This document shows positions 44,936-53,918 of a stretch of DNA of 64,000 nucleotides, piece by piece. The notes under the pieces are model-generated. The model made no database searches. It was not told the origin of the DNA and worked only from the letters and a program-made list of their open reading frames with translations. A program made the translations under genes and the position numbers. Source of the stretch: Porphyrobacter sp. GA68 (GTDB lineage: Bacteria; Pseudomonadota; Alphaproteobacteria; Sphingomonadales; Sphingomonadaceae). Location of the stretch: NCBI RefSeq assembly GCF_022605525.1, contig NZ_JAKQYJ010000001.1:558001-622000 (forward strand), given 5' to 3'. Position 1 is the stretch's first letter. Each line of letters opens with the position of its first letter.

Positions 44936-44947
44936 TTCTCCGGACGG
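44936..44947. promoter_or_regulatory. degenerate operator-like TTCTCCGGACGG
   Basis: Matches TTGTCCGGACAA at 9 of 12 positions, including the TCCGGA centre, in the 26-bp gap between the GntR start and the MmgE gene start. The GGAG on the leftward strand also serves as the GntR Shine-Dalgarno, so the match may be chance. Confidence 0.3.
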
Positions 44948-44957
44948 GCAGAGCGGC

Positions 44958-46181
44958 ATGAGCGAGCCGCTGATGGATCAGTTGGCGAACAGGCTAGCGC
45001 GCCCGGTCGGCGAAAGCGAGCGAAAGCGGGCAAGGCTGCACCTGCTGGACTGGCTCGCCTGCGTAGCGGGAGCGCGGAAAAGCGCAATGTGGGGCACAGG
45101 GGGCTTGCTGCGGCTGGGCACTGGCGGCGCGGCGTTGGTCGGAAACATGCTGGAGATGGACGATGTTCACCGCACCGCGTTGCTTCACCCTGGCCCGGTG
45201 ATCTGGCCTGCAGTGCTGGACCAGCCGCTGGACAGCATGGAGCAGGCGCTTGACGCTGGGGTGCGCGGGTACGAAGCAATGATTGCGGTTGGCGCCGCTC
45301 TGGACGCGCATCATTACGCGCACTGGCATCCCACTGCCACGACCGGTGGTGTCGGAGCCGCCGCCGCGGTGGCAAGCGTGTGGGGCTTGGACGCAGAGCG
45401 CACGGGTTGGGCAATGGCAAATGCCGCGTCCGTGGCAGGTGGCCTGTGGCACCTGCGGCATACCGACGCGCTAACCAAACAATGGCACGTGTATCACGCA
45501 GTCGCCACCGGAGTGGATGCAGCCTTTGCAGCGATGAACGGTATCAGTGGACCCGGAGCAATCCTTGAAGGGGAGCAGGGGCTGTTCGCCGCCATGACTC
45601 GCGCACCGCGATTGCTCGGCGGATCAACCGAAGGCTGGGCGATCCATGAGGTCAGCTTAAAGCCATGGGCAGCATGCCGGCACGCCCATCCAGCCATCGA
45701 CGCAGCCATGACATTGCGCGCTGAGGGCAATCTGACGCCGCCTTTTCGCCTGCAAACCTACGCCGATGCCATTCGGTTCTGCGACCGGTCCCAGCCGTGC
45801 ACTCCCGCGGAGGCGCGGTTCTCGCTGCAGCATGCCGTGGCGGTGGTGGCGGACGGCCGCTCGGCCGCGCCAGCCGACTTCGAGGAGGAGGCGATCGCCG
45901 CCCTTGCCCCGTTGCGCCACGAGGTGAGTGTGACGCATGATCCCGCGATCACAGCCCGCTATCCGGGGCATTTCGGTGCCCGTTTGAACGGTCTGGAACT
46001 GGTGGACACGCTCGGCGACCCGGAACGGCCGATGACGCGGTCGCAGTTGCTGGCCAAGGTGCACACGCTGTTCGCATGGAGCGGGCTTTCGCGGGACGAG
46101 GCGGACCGGATCGCCTGTATCACGCTCGACAGCGACGACGTGCAAGCTGTCGACACGTGGATCATGGACCGTACAACATGA
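44958..46181 (+). CDS. MmgE/PrpD family protein 1
   Basis: A 407-residue member of the MmgE/PrpD family, which includes 2-methylcitrate dehydratase and cis-aconitate decarboxylase. Typical text is DWLACVAGARKS, HPTATTGGVGAAAAVASVWGL, GPGAILEGEQGLFAAMTR and LKPWAACRHAHPAIDAAM. The start at 44958 is the first Met that fits the family; the frame is open to 44904. It begins a ten-gene, tightly coupled rightward unit. A dehydratase or decarboxylase acting on a branched tricarboxylic acid is the natural suggestion. Confidence 0.85.
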   Translation: MSEPLMDQLANRLARPVGESERKRARLHLLDWLACVAGARKSAMWGTGGLLRLGTGGAALVGNMLEMDDVHRTALLHPGPVIWPAVLDQPLDSMEQALDAGVRGYEAMIAVGAALDAHHYAHWHPTATTGGVGAAAAVASVWGLDAERTGWAMANAASVAGGLWHLRHTDALTKQWHVYHAVATGVDAAFAAMNGISGPGAILEGEQGLFAAMTRAPRLLGGSTEGWAIHEVSLKPWAACRHAHPAIDAAMTLRAEGNLTPPFRLQTYADAIRFCDRSQPCTPAEARFSLQHAVAVVADGRSAAPADFEEEAIAALAPLRHEVSVTHDPAITARYPGHFGARLNGLELVDTLGDPERPMTRSQLLAKVHTLFAWSGLSRDEADRIACITLDSDDVQAVDTWIMDRTT

Positions 46182-47467
46182 CCGCCACCGCCGACCTCCT
46201 CCATTTCGCCGCGGCGGACCACCGCCTGCCCGACCCTGTGCGCGCCGATGCCGTTCGGCTGCTAGGCGACACGCTGGCGGTCGGCATGGCCGGCGTAGGC
46301 GCACCCGGCGAATGGGCCGTGAGCGAAGTGGCGTGCGGCTGCGGCCATGCGAAAGAAGCGCGGCTCCTCGGCTCGGCAGAGCGGCTGCCCGCCGCTTCCG
46401 CCGCTTTCGTCAACGGCTTCCGTATTCACTGCCTCGAATGGGACGCGGTCCACGAAGGCGCGGTGGTCCACGCGTTGAGCGTGGTGACGGCGGCGCTGGG
46501 CGCGGCGATCGACAGGCGCGGCGGATGCGATGCGGACGAGGCGCTGTGCGCGCTCTCCGTCGGGGTGGATGTCGCCGTCGGCCTGGGCCTGGCTGCAACG
46601 GGCGCCATGCGCTTCTTCCGCCCGGCAACGGCGGGGGTAGTCGGCGCGACGCTGGCAGTAGCCCGGCTGGACGAAGCGCCGCTGGAGGCCGCACTTGGCC
46701 TTGCCTGCGCCAGCGCGGCCGGCACGATGCAGGCCCATCTGGAAGGGTCGGAAACACTCCCGTTCCAGATCGGCAACGCCGCCCGCGCAGCGGTAATGGC
46801 GAGCGATCTCGCGCTGGCGGGGCTGGGTGCACCGGCTGACCCGCTGGAAGGGCCGTTTGGGTATTTTTCGCTGATCGAGAAAGGTGATCTGGCATCCTAC
46901 ACCCGCCATCTGGGCAACGTGTGGCGCATCAGCGATGTGAGCGTGAAACCCTTTCCCTGCGGCCGTGCCAGCCACGCGTCGCTGGCAGCCCTTCAGCACT
47001 TCTCGCTGGATGCACGGGGTGATGTGGAGCAGATCGAAGTCGCAGCGCCGGCACTCGTGCGGCGCCTCGTTGATCGGCCTTACCGCGCCGACATGAACCC
47101 CGCCTATGCCCGGCTGTGCCTGCCCTGGCTGGCGGCGCTGATGCTGACCCACGGGCGCATCGACCCTCGTAGGTTTACCTCGCGTGACTTCGCAGACCCG
47201 CATCTTGCCGCGGTGGCTGGCAAGGTCGTCATGGTGCCGGACGGGAACGAAGATCCCAACGCCCTCGCGCCGCAGACGCTCGCGATCCGTTGGCGCGGCG
47301 GCACGCGGGAAGAGCAGCGCACCACCGCCATCCTCGGCAGCCCGGCCGCGCCGCTTTCGACAGAACAGACGGCCGGAAAATACGACCTCATCCGCGAACT
47401 TGCCTCCAAAGATGCAGACCAGCGGATACTGGCCGACCCGCTGGCATATTGGACCGATCCGTCATGA
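46178..47467 (+). CDS. MmgE/PrpD family protein 2
   Basis: A 429-residue second MmgE/PrpD protein, coupled to the first by ATGA. Family landmarks are VRLLGDTLAVGMAGVG, HCLEWDAVHEGAVVH, RFFRPATAGVVGATLAVARL, LEGPFGYFSLIEKGD and KPFPCGRASHASLAAL. It differs clearly from protein 1, so they are not a recent duplication and may form a heteromeric enzyme or catalyse successive steps. It lies directly before the CoA ligase. Confidence 0.85.
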   Translation: MTATADLLHFAAADHRLPDPVRADAVRLLGDTLAVGMAGVGAPGEWAVSEVACGCGHAKEARLLGSAERLPAASAAFVNGFRIHCLEWDAVHEGAVVHALSVVTAALGAAIDRRGGCDADEALCALSVGVDVAVGLGLAATGAMRFFRPATAGVVGATLAVARLDEAPLEAALGLACASAAGTMQAHLEGSETLPFQIGNAARAAVMASDLALAGLGAPADPLEGPFGYFSLIEKGDLASYTRHLGNVWRISDVSVKPFPCGRASHASLAALQHFSLDARGDVEQIEVAAPALVRRLVDRPYRADMNPAYARLCLPWLAALMLTHGRIDPRRFTSRDFADPHLAAVAGKVVMVPDGNEDPNALAPQTLAIRWRGGTREEQRTTAILGSPAAPLSTEQTAGKYDLIRELASKDADQRILADPLAYWTDPS

Positions 47468-48819
47468 CCCAACCCAGCTATTTCGAAGCTTTCGATCACC
47501 GCCAGCTGGTGCAGGATTATCCGCTGGGGGATGCGTTCCTCGCCCGCTACCGGAACATGAGCCGGGACGAGCTCTATTCCTTGCAGGACGCACAGTTCCG
47601 ACAGCTGATGCGGCGCGGCTGGGAGATACCATTCTACCAGCGCTTGTGGGGTGCGGAGGGGATCGAGCCGGGCGATATCGGCGGCCTGTGTGACATCGGC
47701 AGGCTGCCCGTTTATGACAAGGCGGACCTTATGGCTTCTGTCGAGGCGCACCCTCCCCTCGGCGATTTCGCCGGACGCGGCGATGGGCCGGTCGTGTTTC
47801 ACACCACCAGCGGGACTACCGGGGGGCCGCAACCGCTGCTGTTCGGACCGAAGGGGCGGGAGATCGGCAACCTGCTGCTAGGACGGATGTATCGCTGGAT
47901 CGGTCTTGGCCAAGATGACGTGGTGCAATCCGTCTATGGCCATGGCATGATCAACGGAGGGCACTACATCCGCGAGGCGGTCACGCGTTGGACCAACGCG
48001 CTGTTTCTGTCCGCCGGGACCGGCATCGAGACGCGGAGCGCGCAACAGGTGCGGCTGATGGCGGATTTCGGCGTTACCGCGCTGGTCGGATTTGTGGACT
48101 ACATCCGCAAGCTGGCTGCGGTGGCGCAGGAGGAAGGCTTGCTGGATGAAATCGCAATTCGCACCATCGTCGGCCATCTGGGCACCGAAGATCGCCGCGC
48201 GACCGAAGACGCTTGGCATGGTGCCAACGCCTATGACTGGTACGGCGTCGGCGACACCGGCACCATTGCCGGCGAAGGGCCGGAACGCGATGGCCTGTAT
48301 GTCTGGGAAGATGCGCAGTATCTTGAGCTGCTGGATGTGGATGCCGGCAGGTCGGTAGCGTCCGGCGGCACGGGCGACATGGTCGTCACCTGCCTGTACA
48401 AGGACGATGTCGCGCCCTGCATCCGGTTCAACACTCACGACATCACGCATGAACTGGATGGCCGGGGTGAAATCGCCTTCAAGCGCATAGCCGGGTTCAA
48501 GGGGCGTAGCGACAACATGGTCAAGCTGCGCGGGATCAACGTCTTTCCCCACGCGATTGGCGCGTTGATCGAAAGTCAGGTCGACTTGACCGGAGAATAC
48601 GTGTGCCATCTGCGGCGCGACACGGCCGGCAGGGATGCCATGACCGTGACTCTGGAAAGCCGGAGCCACAGCGACCCGGCGGAACTGGCGGCGTTGCTGC
48701 GTCAAGGGCTGGGAGTGGAGGTGGAGATCGCCCTGTGCGGCCCCGGCGGCACTGCTCCGTTCACCGAAATCGACCGACGGCAGAAACCGCTCAGGCTGAT
48801 TGACGAACGTCCCGCATGA
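47464..48819 (+). CDS. AMP-forming CoA ligase (phenylacetate-CoA ligase family)
   Basis: A 451-residue adenylate-forming enzyme of the PaaK type. The P-loop-like motif is FHTTSGTTGGPQPLLFG, DWYGVGDTGTIAGEG is the adenylate site, and MVKLRGINVFPHAIGALIE opens the C-terminal domain. It activates a carboxylic acid as its CoA ester with ATP. Starts at ATG 47464 (ATGA overlap); the longer frame from 47290 is not typical. It is the only ATP-dependent acid-activating enzyme in the island, the CoA transferases being the other means of forming CoA esters. Confidence 0.9.
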   Translation: MTQPSYFEAFDHRQLVQDYPLGDAFLARYRNMSRDELYSLQDAQFRQLMRRGWEIPFYQRLWGAEGIEPGDIGGLCDIGRLPVYDKADLMASVEAHPPLGDFAGRGDGPVVFHTTSGTTGGPQPLLFGPKGREIGNLLLGRMYRWIGLGQDDVVQSVYGHGMINGGHYIREAVTRWTNALFLSAGTGIETRSAQQVRLMADFGVTALVGFVDYIRKLAAVAQEEGLLDEIAIRTIVGHLGTEDRRATEDAWHGANAYDWYGVGDTGTIAGEGPERDGLYVWEDAQYLELLDVDAGRSVASGGTGDMVVTCLYKDDVAPCIRFNTHDITHELDGRGEIAFKRIAGFKGRSDNMVKLRGINVFPHAIGALIESQVDLTGEYVCHLRRDTAGRDAMTVTLESRSHSDPAELAALLRQGLGVEVEIALCGPGGTAPFTEIDRRQKPLRLIDERPA

Positions 48820-49964
48820 GCGACCTCAACGCCTTTCTTCACCGGGTAGTCGCCGCTCCCGCACTAAGCGGGCCGCTCGCCGGCGTGAGTGTGGGGGTAA
48901 AAGCGAATATCGCGGTTGCCGGCTGGCCGTTCCATGCCGGCATTGGCGCGTGGGCCAACCGGGTCGCGGCCGAGGATGCCGAGGTAATCCGCCGCCTGCG
49001 TGATGCCGGTGCGGCAATCTGCGGGGTTCTCAACATGGAGGAGGCGGCGCTGGGCGCCAAGACCGACAACCCCCACTTCGGCCCCACGCACAACCCACAC
49101 CGATATGGTTACTCGCCTGGGGGCTCATCAGGCGGCAGCGGCGCGGCGGTCGCGGCGGGCGAGTGCGACGCGGCGCTAGGCACCGACACGCTGGGGTCGG
49201 TTCGCATACCGGCGGCGCATTGCGGCGTTTACGGCTTCAAGCCTGCCACCGATCGGGTGAGCCCGGATGGCCTCGAACCCGCCCACCCCGCCTTTGACGC
49301 AATCGGCCCACTGGCGCGCGACCTCGATTTGCTGGAGCGTATCGCCAGGGTGATCAGCCGGTTTGGCGACGGTGCATCGACAGGCGAAGGCGCGGTACTG
49401 GTGGGACACGCGGTGGAACTGGATTCGGTGGTCAACCAGGCTTGCGACGCAGCGGTCACCGCCCTGCCAGCCGCTCCGGCCAAAGAGGTGCTGGACTATC
49501 CGGCCGGTCGTATCCGCTATGCCGCCTTCATGGAGGTGTCGCGCTTCCTAGCCGATCATCTACGCGGGGTCGCGGTTTCGGACCAGCTTTCCCGTCTCCT
49601 CGCCCATGGCCCGCAACGCCCACTTGGCAAGCAGGCAGAAGACCGCGGAATTCTGGTTCGCACGCGCGAACAGGTGCGCCATATTGTCGCAGAGCGTGGG
49701 TTCCTGTTGCTGCCGACGGTTCCCAATCCGCCGTTCCCCCATGACCGACCGGAACCGGCCGCGCAGGCGGATTTCACCTGCCTAGCCAACATCGCCGGGC
49801 TGCCCGCCCTAGCCCTGCCCGCTGGGTGGACCGCCGAAGGGCTGCCGGTGGGGGTGCAGATCGTCGGGAGGGAAGGCCATGAACAAGGGCTGTTTGCCCT
49901 CGCCCGCCAGCTGGACGGCAGGTTGCGCGCATACCGGCCCCCAAACGCAGGAGAAAGCCCATGA
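48816..49964 (+). CDS. amidase-signature family enzyme
   Basis: A 382-residue amidase of the amidase-signature family (Ser-cisSer-Lys). The Lys is in VGVKANIAVAG, the cis-Ser region is SPGGSSGGSGAAVAAG, and the nucleophile Ser is in GTDTLGSVRIPAA. The length is short for the family, which usually has about 450 residues, with a brief C-terminal part. It hydrolyses an amide to acid and ammonia or amine and is coupled by ATGA to both neighbours. It is the fourth distinct type of C-N hydrolase in the island. Confidence 0.9.
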   Translation: MSDLNAFLHRVVAAPALSGPLAGVSVGVKANIAVAGWPFHAGIGAWANRVAAEDAEVIRRLRDAGAAICGVLNMEEAALGAKTDNPHFGPTHNPHRYGYSPGGSSGGSGAAVAAGECDAALGTDTLGSVRIPAAHCGVYGFKPATDRVSPDGLEPAHPAFDAIGPLARDLDLLERIARVISRFGDGASTGEGAVLVGHAVELDSVVNQACDAAVTALPAAPAKEVLDYPAGRIRYAAFMEVSRFLADHLRGVAVSDQLSRLLAHGPQRPLGKQAEDRGILVRTREQVRHIVAERGFLLLPTVPNPPFPHDRPEPAAQADFTCLANIAGLPALALPAGWTAEGLPVGVQIVGREGHEQGLFALARQLDGRLRAYRPPNAGESP

Positions 49965-50269
49965 GGATCATCGTGCTGTTCAATCTGAAGAACGGTGTCA
50001 GCGTCGCCGAGTACGAGGAATGGGCAAGAACCCGCGACATTCCGGGGGTGCGTGCCCTCGCCTCCGTCAGCGAGTTCACCGTGCACCGGGCAACGGGCAT
50101 GTTCGGTGACGAGGCAGCCGCGCCGCCGTTCCAGTACTTCGAGGTGATCGACGTTGCCGACATGGAGGGGTTCGTCGCCGACATCTCCACGCCGCAGTTC
50201 CAAGAAGCGGCCGCCCCGTTCCAGCGTTATGCCGACAACCCGCAGTTCGTGCTGACAGAGGATCTGTAA
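49961..50269 (+). CDS. REDY-like HapK-type small protein
   Basis: A 102-residue protein, IIVLFNLKNGVSVAEYEEWA through FTVHRATGMFGDEA and YFEVIDVADMEGFVADI, that fits the REDY-like HapK family of dimeric alpha/beta-barrel proteins. The family is named after prodigiosin cluster members; members in catabolic operons have no proven function. ATGA overlap with the amidase, 2-bp gap to the SDR. The family name should not be taken to mean pigment synthesis. Confidence 0.7.
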   Translation: MRIIVLFNLKNGVSVAEYEEWARTRDIPGVRALASVSEFTVHRATGMFGDEAAAPPFQYFEVIDVADMEGFVADISTPQFQEAAAPFQRYADNPQFVLTEDL

Positions 50270-50271
50270 CA

Positions 50272-51069
50272 GTGGCGCGTTTCACGGGCAAAACGGTGAT
50301 CGTGACCGGTTCGGGCAAGGAGCGTGGCCTCGGCCAGGGCATCCTGCAACGCTTCGCGGATGAGGGTGCCAACTGTGTCGTGTCGGACCGGCTGATCGAC
50401 GAAGAAGCCAAAGGTGTTGCGGACAGCTTGCGCGAGCGCGGAGCGCAAGTAGCGGAAATTGCCTGCGATGTGGCGGACGCGCAGCAATGCCGGACGCTGG
50501 TGGCGCAAACTGTGGAACGCTTCGGCACAGTGGACGTGTTCGTCAACAATGCCGGGGTGGGATTCAAGATGCGCCCCCTGCTCGAGGTCGACACTTCGGA
50601 CGAGTGGGATCAGGTCCTCGCCGTCAATCTGTCGGGCGCCTTCTACTGCACGCAGGCGGCGGCGAGGACGATGGTGGACCAGGGTGGTGGCCGCATCATC
50701 ATGATCGCCAGCCAGGCAGCCAAGACCGGCTTCCCCCATCTGCCCGCCTATGTCAGCTCCAAGCACGGGATGATCGGTCTTACCCGCGCCGCTGCGGTGG
50801 AACTGGGCCGGCACGGCATCACCGTGAACGCAGTCTGCCCCAACCATGTAACTACCGGGTTGGGCGAGCAGCAGAACGCCTATTTTGCCAAGCTCCTCGG
50901 CTTCGACAGCGTGGCGGCGTATCTTGCGAACATGGCAGCACGCAATCCGATGGGTCGGGCGGGCCTGCCGACAGATACGGCCGCCGCTGTCGCCTGGCTT
51001 GCAAGCGACGAGGCGTGCTACATCACCGGAGAGGCGCTGAACGTTTCAGGCGGGGAGGAAATGCACTGA
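50272..51069 (+). CDS. short-chain dehydrogenase/reductase
   Basis: A 265-residue classical SDR. The cofactor motif is VTGSGKERGLGQGIL, followed by NNAGVGFKM, MIASQAAKTG and the catalytic YVSSKHG. The C-terminal SGGEEMH is ordinary. It starts with GTG at 50272, three bases after the HapK stop. It would oxidise or reduce a hydroxy/keto group of a pathway intermediate. The stop overlaps the next start as TGATG. Confidence 0.92.
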   Translation: MARFTGKTVIVTGSGKERGLGQGILQRFADEGANCVVSDRLIDEEAKGVADSLRERGAQVAEIACDVADAQQCRTLVAQTVERFGTVDVFVNNAGVGFKMRPLLEVDTSDEWDQVLAVNLSGAFYCTQAAARTMVDQGGGRIIMIASQAAKTGFPHLPAYVSSKHGMIGLTRAAAVELGRHGITVNAVCPNHVTTGLGEQQNAYFAKLLGFDSVAAYLANMAARNPMGRAGLPTDTAAAVAWLASDEACYITGEALNVSGGEEMH

Positions 51070-51941
51070 TGCCGCTGAGCGAGGAACGCTTCGACTGGCC
51101 CGGCGGGGCGAAACTGGCTCTCTCCATCGTCGTGAACGTGGAAGAAGACAGCGAGATGACGGTCGCTCGTGGAGACCGCGGAATGGAGCCGGTCGATGAA
51201 CTCGGCGTCCACCTGAAAGCTCCGATCCGCAACTACTCCAACGAGAGCAACTATCTTTACGGGATCAAGGCAGGTGCGCCGCGCATCGTCAAGCTTCTGA
51301 AACAATATGACTTCGCCGCCAGCTGGACTGTCGCCGCGCTGTCGCTGGAAAACCATCCGGCGATTGCCGCAGCGATCGTGGAGCTTGGCCATGAACCGGT
51401 CAGCCACGGTTGGCGGTGGGTCCACCAGTTTCGGATGTCCGAGACGGAGGAGCGCGCTTTTATCCGTCGCGCCGTGCAAAGTATTGCGCAAAGCTGCGGC
51501 CAGCGGCCGCTCGGCTGGCTGTCGCGCTACCTGCTGACGGACAATACCCGGCGCCTGCTGATCGAAGAGGGCTTCACTTATCACATGGACGATTATTCCG
51601 GAGACGTTCCCTTCTGGGATCGCGATACTGTGCCGGAGCGTCCGATCGTGATCGTGCCCTATCAGCTCGATAGCAATGACATGAAGATGTGGACCGACCC
51701 GGCGCTGACGCCGGACCAGTGGCTCGCCTACGCCAAGGCAAACTTCGATCAGCTTTACCGCGAGGGGCAGGCTGGCAATCCCAAGATGATGAGCCTTGGC
51801 CTGCATCTCAGAATCATCGGGCGACCCGGTCGGATCTGGGCACTGGAGGCATTCCTGCGCCATGTGCGCGAACATCCCGATGTGTGGGTGACGACCCGCA
51901 GGGCCATTGCCGAGCATTTCGCAGCGCAGCGTCCGGCATGA
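51069..51941 (+). CDS. PuuE-like polysaccharide deacetylase-family hydrolase, copy 3
   Basis: A 290-residue protein, the copy most like allantoinase PuuE: LSIVVNVEEDSEMTVARGDR, NESNYLYGIKAGAPRIVKLL, GHEPVSHGWRWVHQFRMSE and PLGWLSRYLLTDNTRRLLIE. PuuE enzymes open a ring C-N bond and are not sugar deacetylases, and no signal peptide is present. It is coupled to the SDR upstream (TGATG) and the enoyl-CoA hydratase downstream (ATGA). Unlike copies 1 and 2, it lies in the unit with the CoA-activation enzymes. Confidence 0.85.
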   Translation: MPLSEERFDWPGGAKLALSIVVNVEEDSEMTVARGDRGMEPVDELGVHLKAPIRNYSNESNYLYGIKAGAPRIVKLLKQYDFAASWTVAALSLENHPAIAAAIVELGHEPVSHGWRWVHQFRMSETEERAFIRRAVQSIAQSCGQRPLGWLSRYLLTDNTRRLLIEEGFTYHMDDYSGDVPFWDRDTVPERPIVIVPYQLDSNDMKMWTDPALTPDQWLAYAKANFDQLYREGQAGNPKMMSLGLHLRIIGRPGRIWALEAFLRHVREHPDVWVTTRRAIAEHFAAQRPA

Positions 51942-52693
51942 CCCTCCGGCTGGAGATTGCGGGCCATCGCGCCACCTTGCTGATCGACCGCGCGGCTCGG
52001 CGCAACGCCTTTACCATGCAGATGTGGCAGGATCTGCCTGATTTGGTGCACCGTGCAGCTGACGATCCTCAGGTTCGGGCGCTGGTGATCCGCGCGGCCG
52101 AGCCGGGGTGTGCTTTCAGCGCGGGAGCGGACATCGGGGAACTGCTCGCCAACAAGGATGACGATGCTTGGCGCGAGGCAAACCAGACCGCGATCAACCG
52201 GGCGCAGTACGAATTGGCGCGGCTATCTGTGCCGGTAGTCGCTTTGGTCGAAGGGGATTGCATCGGCGGCGGGTGCGGCATCGCGCTTGCCTGCGATCTC
52301 AGAGTGGCGACGCCGGCCGCGCGGTTCGGCATCACCCCTGCCCGCCTGGGCCTCGTTTATCCCCTGCACGATGTGAAGTTGCTGGTGGATCTTGTCGGGC
52401 CGGGTCAGGCGAAGCGGATGCTTTACACCGGGGCTCTGCTGAGCGCGGAGGAAGCAGAGCGGATCGGCCTGGTGGAGGAGCTCGCCGACGACGCGGAAGC
52501 GCTGGTCCAAGGGATCATCGCTGCTTCGACTCATTCCGTCCGCTGGGCCAAGCGTTTCGTCCGCCGGGTACTTGATGGTCAGACGGAAGATGACGCAGAG
52601 ACCCTGGCGGTGTTCGCTCAGGCGTTCACCGGCCCGGACTTCGCGGAGGGCACAGCCGCCTTCATTTCCAAGCGACCGACAGAGTTTCGATGA
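51938..52693 (+). CDS. enoyl-CoA hydratase/isomerase family protein
   Basis: A 251-residue crotonase-fold protein. The CoA-binding region is AFSAGADIGELLANK, and the oxyanion hole region is GDCIGGGCGIALACDLRVAT, followed by ITPARLGLVYP. Typical reactions are hydration or isomerisation of an enoyl-CoA. Coupled by ATGA on both sides. It gives the ten-gene unit a CoA-ester step after the ligase. Confidence 0.9.
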   Translation: MTLRLEIAGHRATLLIDRAARRNAFTMQMWQDLPDLVHRAADDPQVRALVIRAAEPGCAFSAGADIGELLANKDDDAWREANQTAINRAQYELARLSVPVVALVEGDCIGGGCGIALACDLRVATPAARFGITPARLGLVYPLHDVKLLVDLVGPGQAKRMLYTGALLSAEEAERIGLVEELADDAEALVQGIIAASTHSVRWAKRFVRRVLDGQTEDDAETLAVFAQAFTGPDFAEGTAAFISKRPTEFR

Positions 52694-53589
52694 CGATCGT
52701 CCACGGCACCATCCTTGGCGGCCTGTCGACGGTGCCCTCGCTCGAACTGGGTATCCGTGCCTACCGCGACGTGCTGGGACTTTGCCTGGAGGAGCAAGGC
52801 TTGTTGTCGTCCGCGCTGGCGCGAAGCTGGGGCTGCGCCGCTAGTGCCGGCCTGCCCTACGCTGCGCTTCGCCCGCAAAGTGGCGAGCCCTGCTGGCTGC
52901 GCCTGGTGGAACAGGCGCCCCACGCCGGCTTTCGGCCCACCACCACTTTTGGCTGGGCGGCGTTCGAACTGACGGTCGAGGATGTCTGGCGCTGGCCCGA
53001 TGCGCTGCCGCCGGACTTGTTCACTGTAGTTGGCCAACCCAGAACGCTGGAGAACATGGAGCCCGCGTTCATTCCGATGCAGGTGCTCGGCCCCGGAGGC
53101 GAGATGCTGTACCTCAACCAGGTTCTGCGCGACATGCCCGGCAGCGACCTGCCCCGCGCCCGTTCGCCGGTCGACCGCATCTTCATCTGCGTGCTCGCCG
53201 CGCGGGATCGGGAGTCTAGCGTGCGCTGGTATATCGAGCGCCTCGGGCTGGACCGCGGGGCGGATTTCACCATACCATATTCAATGATCAACAAAGCGTT
53301 CGGCCTGAGGCTGGACACTCAGACAACGCTGACCATGGTGTCGAGCGGCCGGTTGCCGGTGGTCGAAGTGGATGATTATCCCCCAGCGGCGCGGGAGCGG
53401 GCGCGGCACGACGGCCATCTGCCGCCCGGCAATGCGCTGGTGACACTGGCGGTGAGAGACCTTGCCGCCTGCGCGATCGAGTGGATCGCGCCGCCTGCGT
53501 ACCACGCTGGAGCAATGTACGCCGGCCGCAAAGCCGGCACCGCCGTCGGGGCAGCGGGCGAGCTGGTCGAACTGGTGGAGACCGGCTGA
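52690..53589 (+). CDS. two-domain VOC-superfamily protein
   Basis: A 299-residue vicinal-oxygen-chelate protein with two repeats: residues ~5-130 (VPSLELGIRAYRDVLGLCLE) and ~155-290 (RIFICVLAARDRESSVRWYI, NALVTLAVRDLAACAIEWI). This layout resembles extradiol-dioxygenase-like proteins, but the classical metal His ligands are not clear, so a dioxygenase activity cannot be claimed. No signal peptide. ATGA and TGATG overlaps place it between the hydratase and the YciI-like gene. Confidence 0.7.
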   Translation: MTIVHGTILGGLSTVPSLELGIRAYRDVLGLCLEEQGLLSSALARSWGCAASAGLPYAALRPQSGEPCWLRLVEQAPHAGFRPTTTFGWAAFELTVEDVWRWPDALPPDLFTVVGQPRTLENMEPAFIPMQVLGPGGEMLYLNQVLRDMPGSDLPRARSPVDRIFICVLAARDRESSVRWYIERLGLDRGADFTIPYSMINKAFGLRLDTQTTLTMVSSGRLPVVEVDDYPPAARERARHDGHLPPGNALVTLAVRDLAACAIEWIAPPAYHAGAMYAGRKAGTAVGAAGELVELVETG

Positions 53590-53918
53590 TGCCGCTTTAC
53601 GCCTGCTGGTGCCATGACGGTCCGGACGGCGTAGTCCTGCGCGAGCGGCACTTGGCGGCGCATCTTGCTTATGTAGAGGCCAACATAGGCCGCTATGCGG
53701 TAGCGGGTCCGCTGAGGACGGGCGGGGCAGTCACAGGTTCCCTGCTCGTCGTCATGGCAGACAGCGCCTCCCGCGCCCGCCGTTTCCTTGAGTGTGACCC
53801 TTACTTCAAGGCAGGCATTTGGGCCAGGATGGACATCCGCGCCTTTGCCGCCGTTGCCGGTCAGTGGGTTGGCGGGGCCGCTTGGCAACGAGAGGGCTCA
53901 GGGCAGCAACACCGTTGA
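53589..53918 (+). CDS. YciI-like protein
   Basis: A 109-residue protein with the YciI fold: a strand-rich N-terminus with CWCHDGPDGVVLRERHLAAH, YVEANIGRYAVAGPLRT and SLLVVMADSASRARRFLECD. Conserved His of RHLAAH and the Asp in ECDPYF suit the YciI active-site pattern. It ends the ten-gene unit and overlaps the convergent quinone oxidoreductase gene by 21 bp. Often found in catabolic operons; function unproven. Confidence 0.75.
   Translation: MPLYACWCHDGPDGVVLRERHLAAHLAYVEANIGRYAVAGPLRTGGAVTGSLLVVMADSASRARRFLECDPYFKAGIWARMDIRAFAAVAGQWVGGAAWQREGSGQQHR

Noticed and set aside
44182-45420. A long reading of the GntR gene starting at 45420
   Set aside because: The first 163 residues are Arg/Pro-rich noise antisense to the MmgE gene. 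The winged-helix domain begins just after TTG 44931, which has a Shine-Dalgarno.
49961-50269. HapK-like gene as evidence for prodigiosin synthesis
   Set aside because: No other pigment-synthesis gene is present; the family is also found in catabolic operons.
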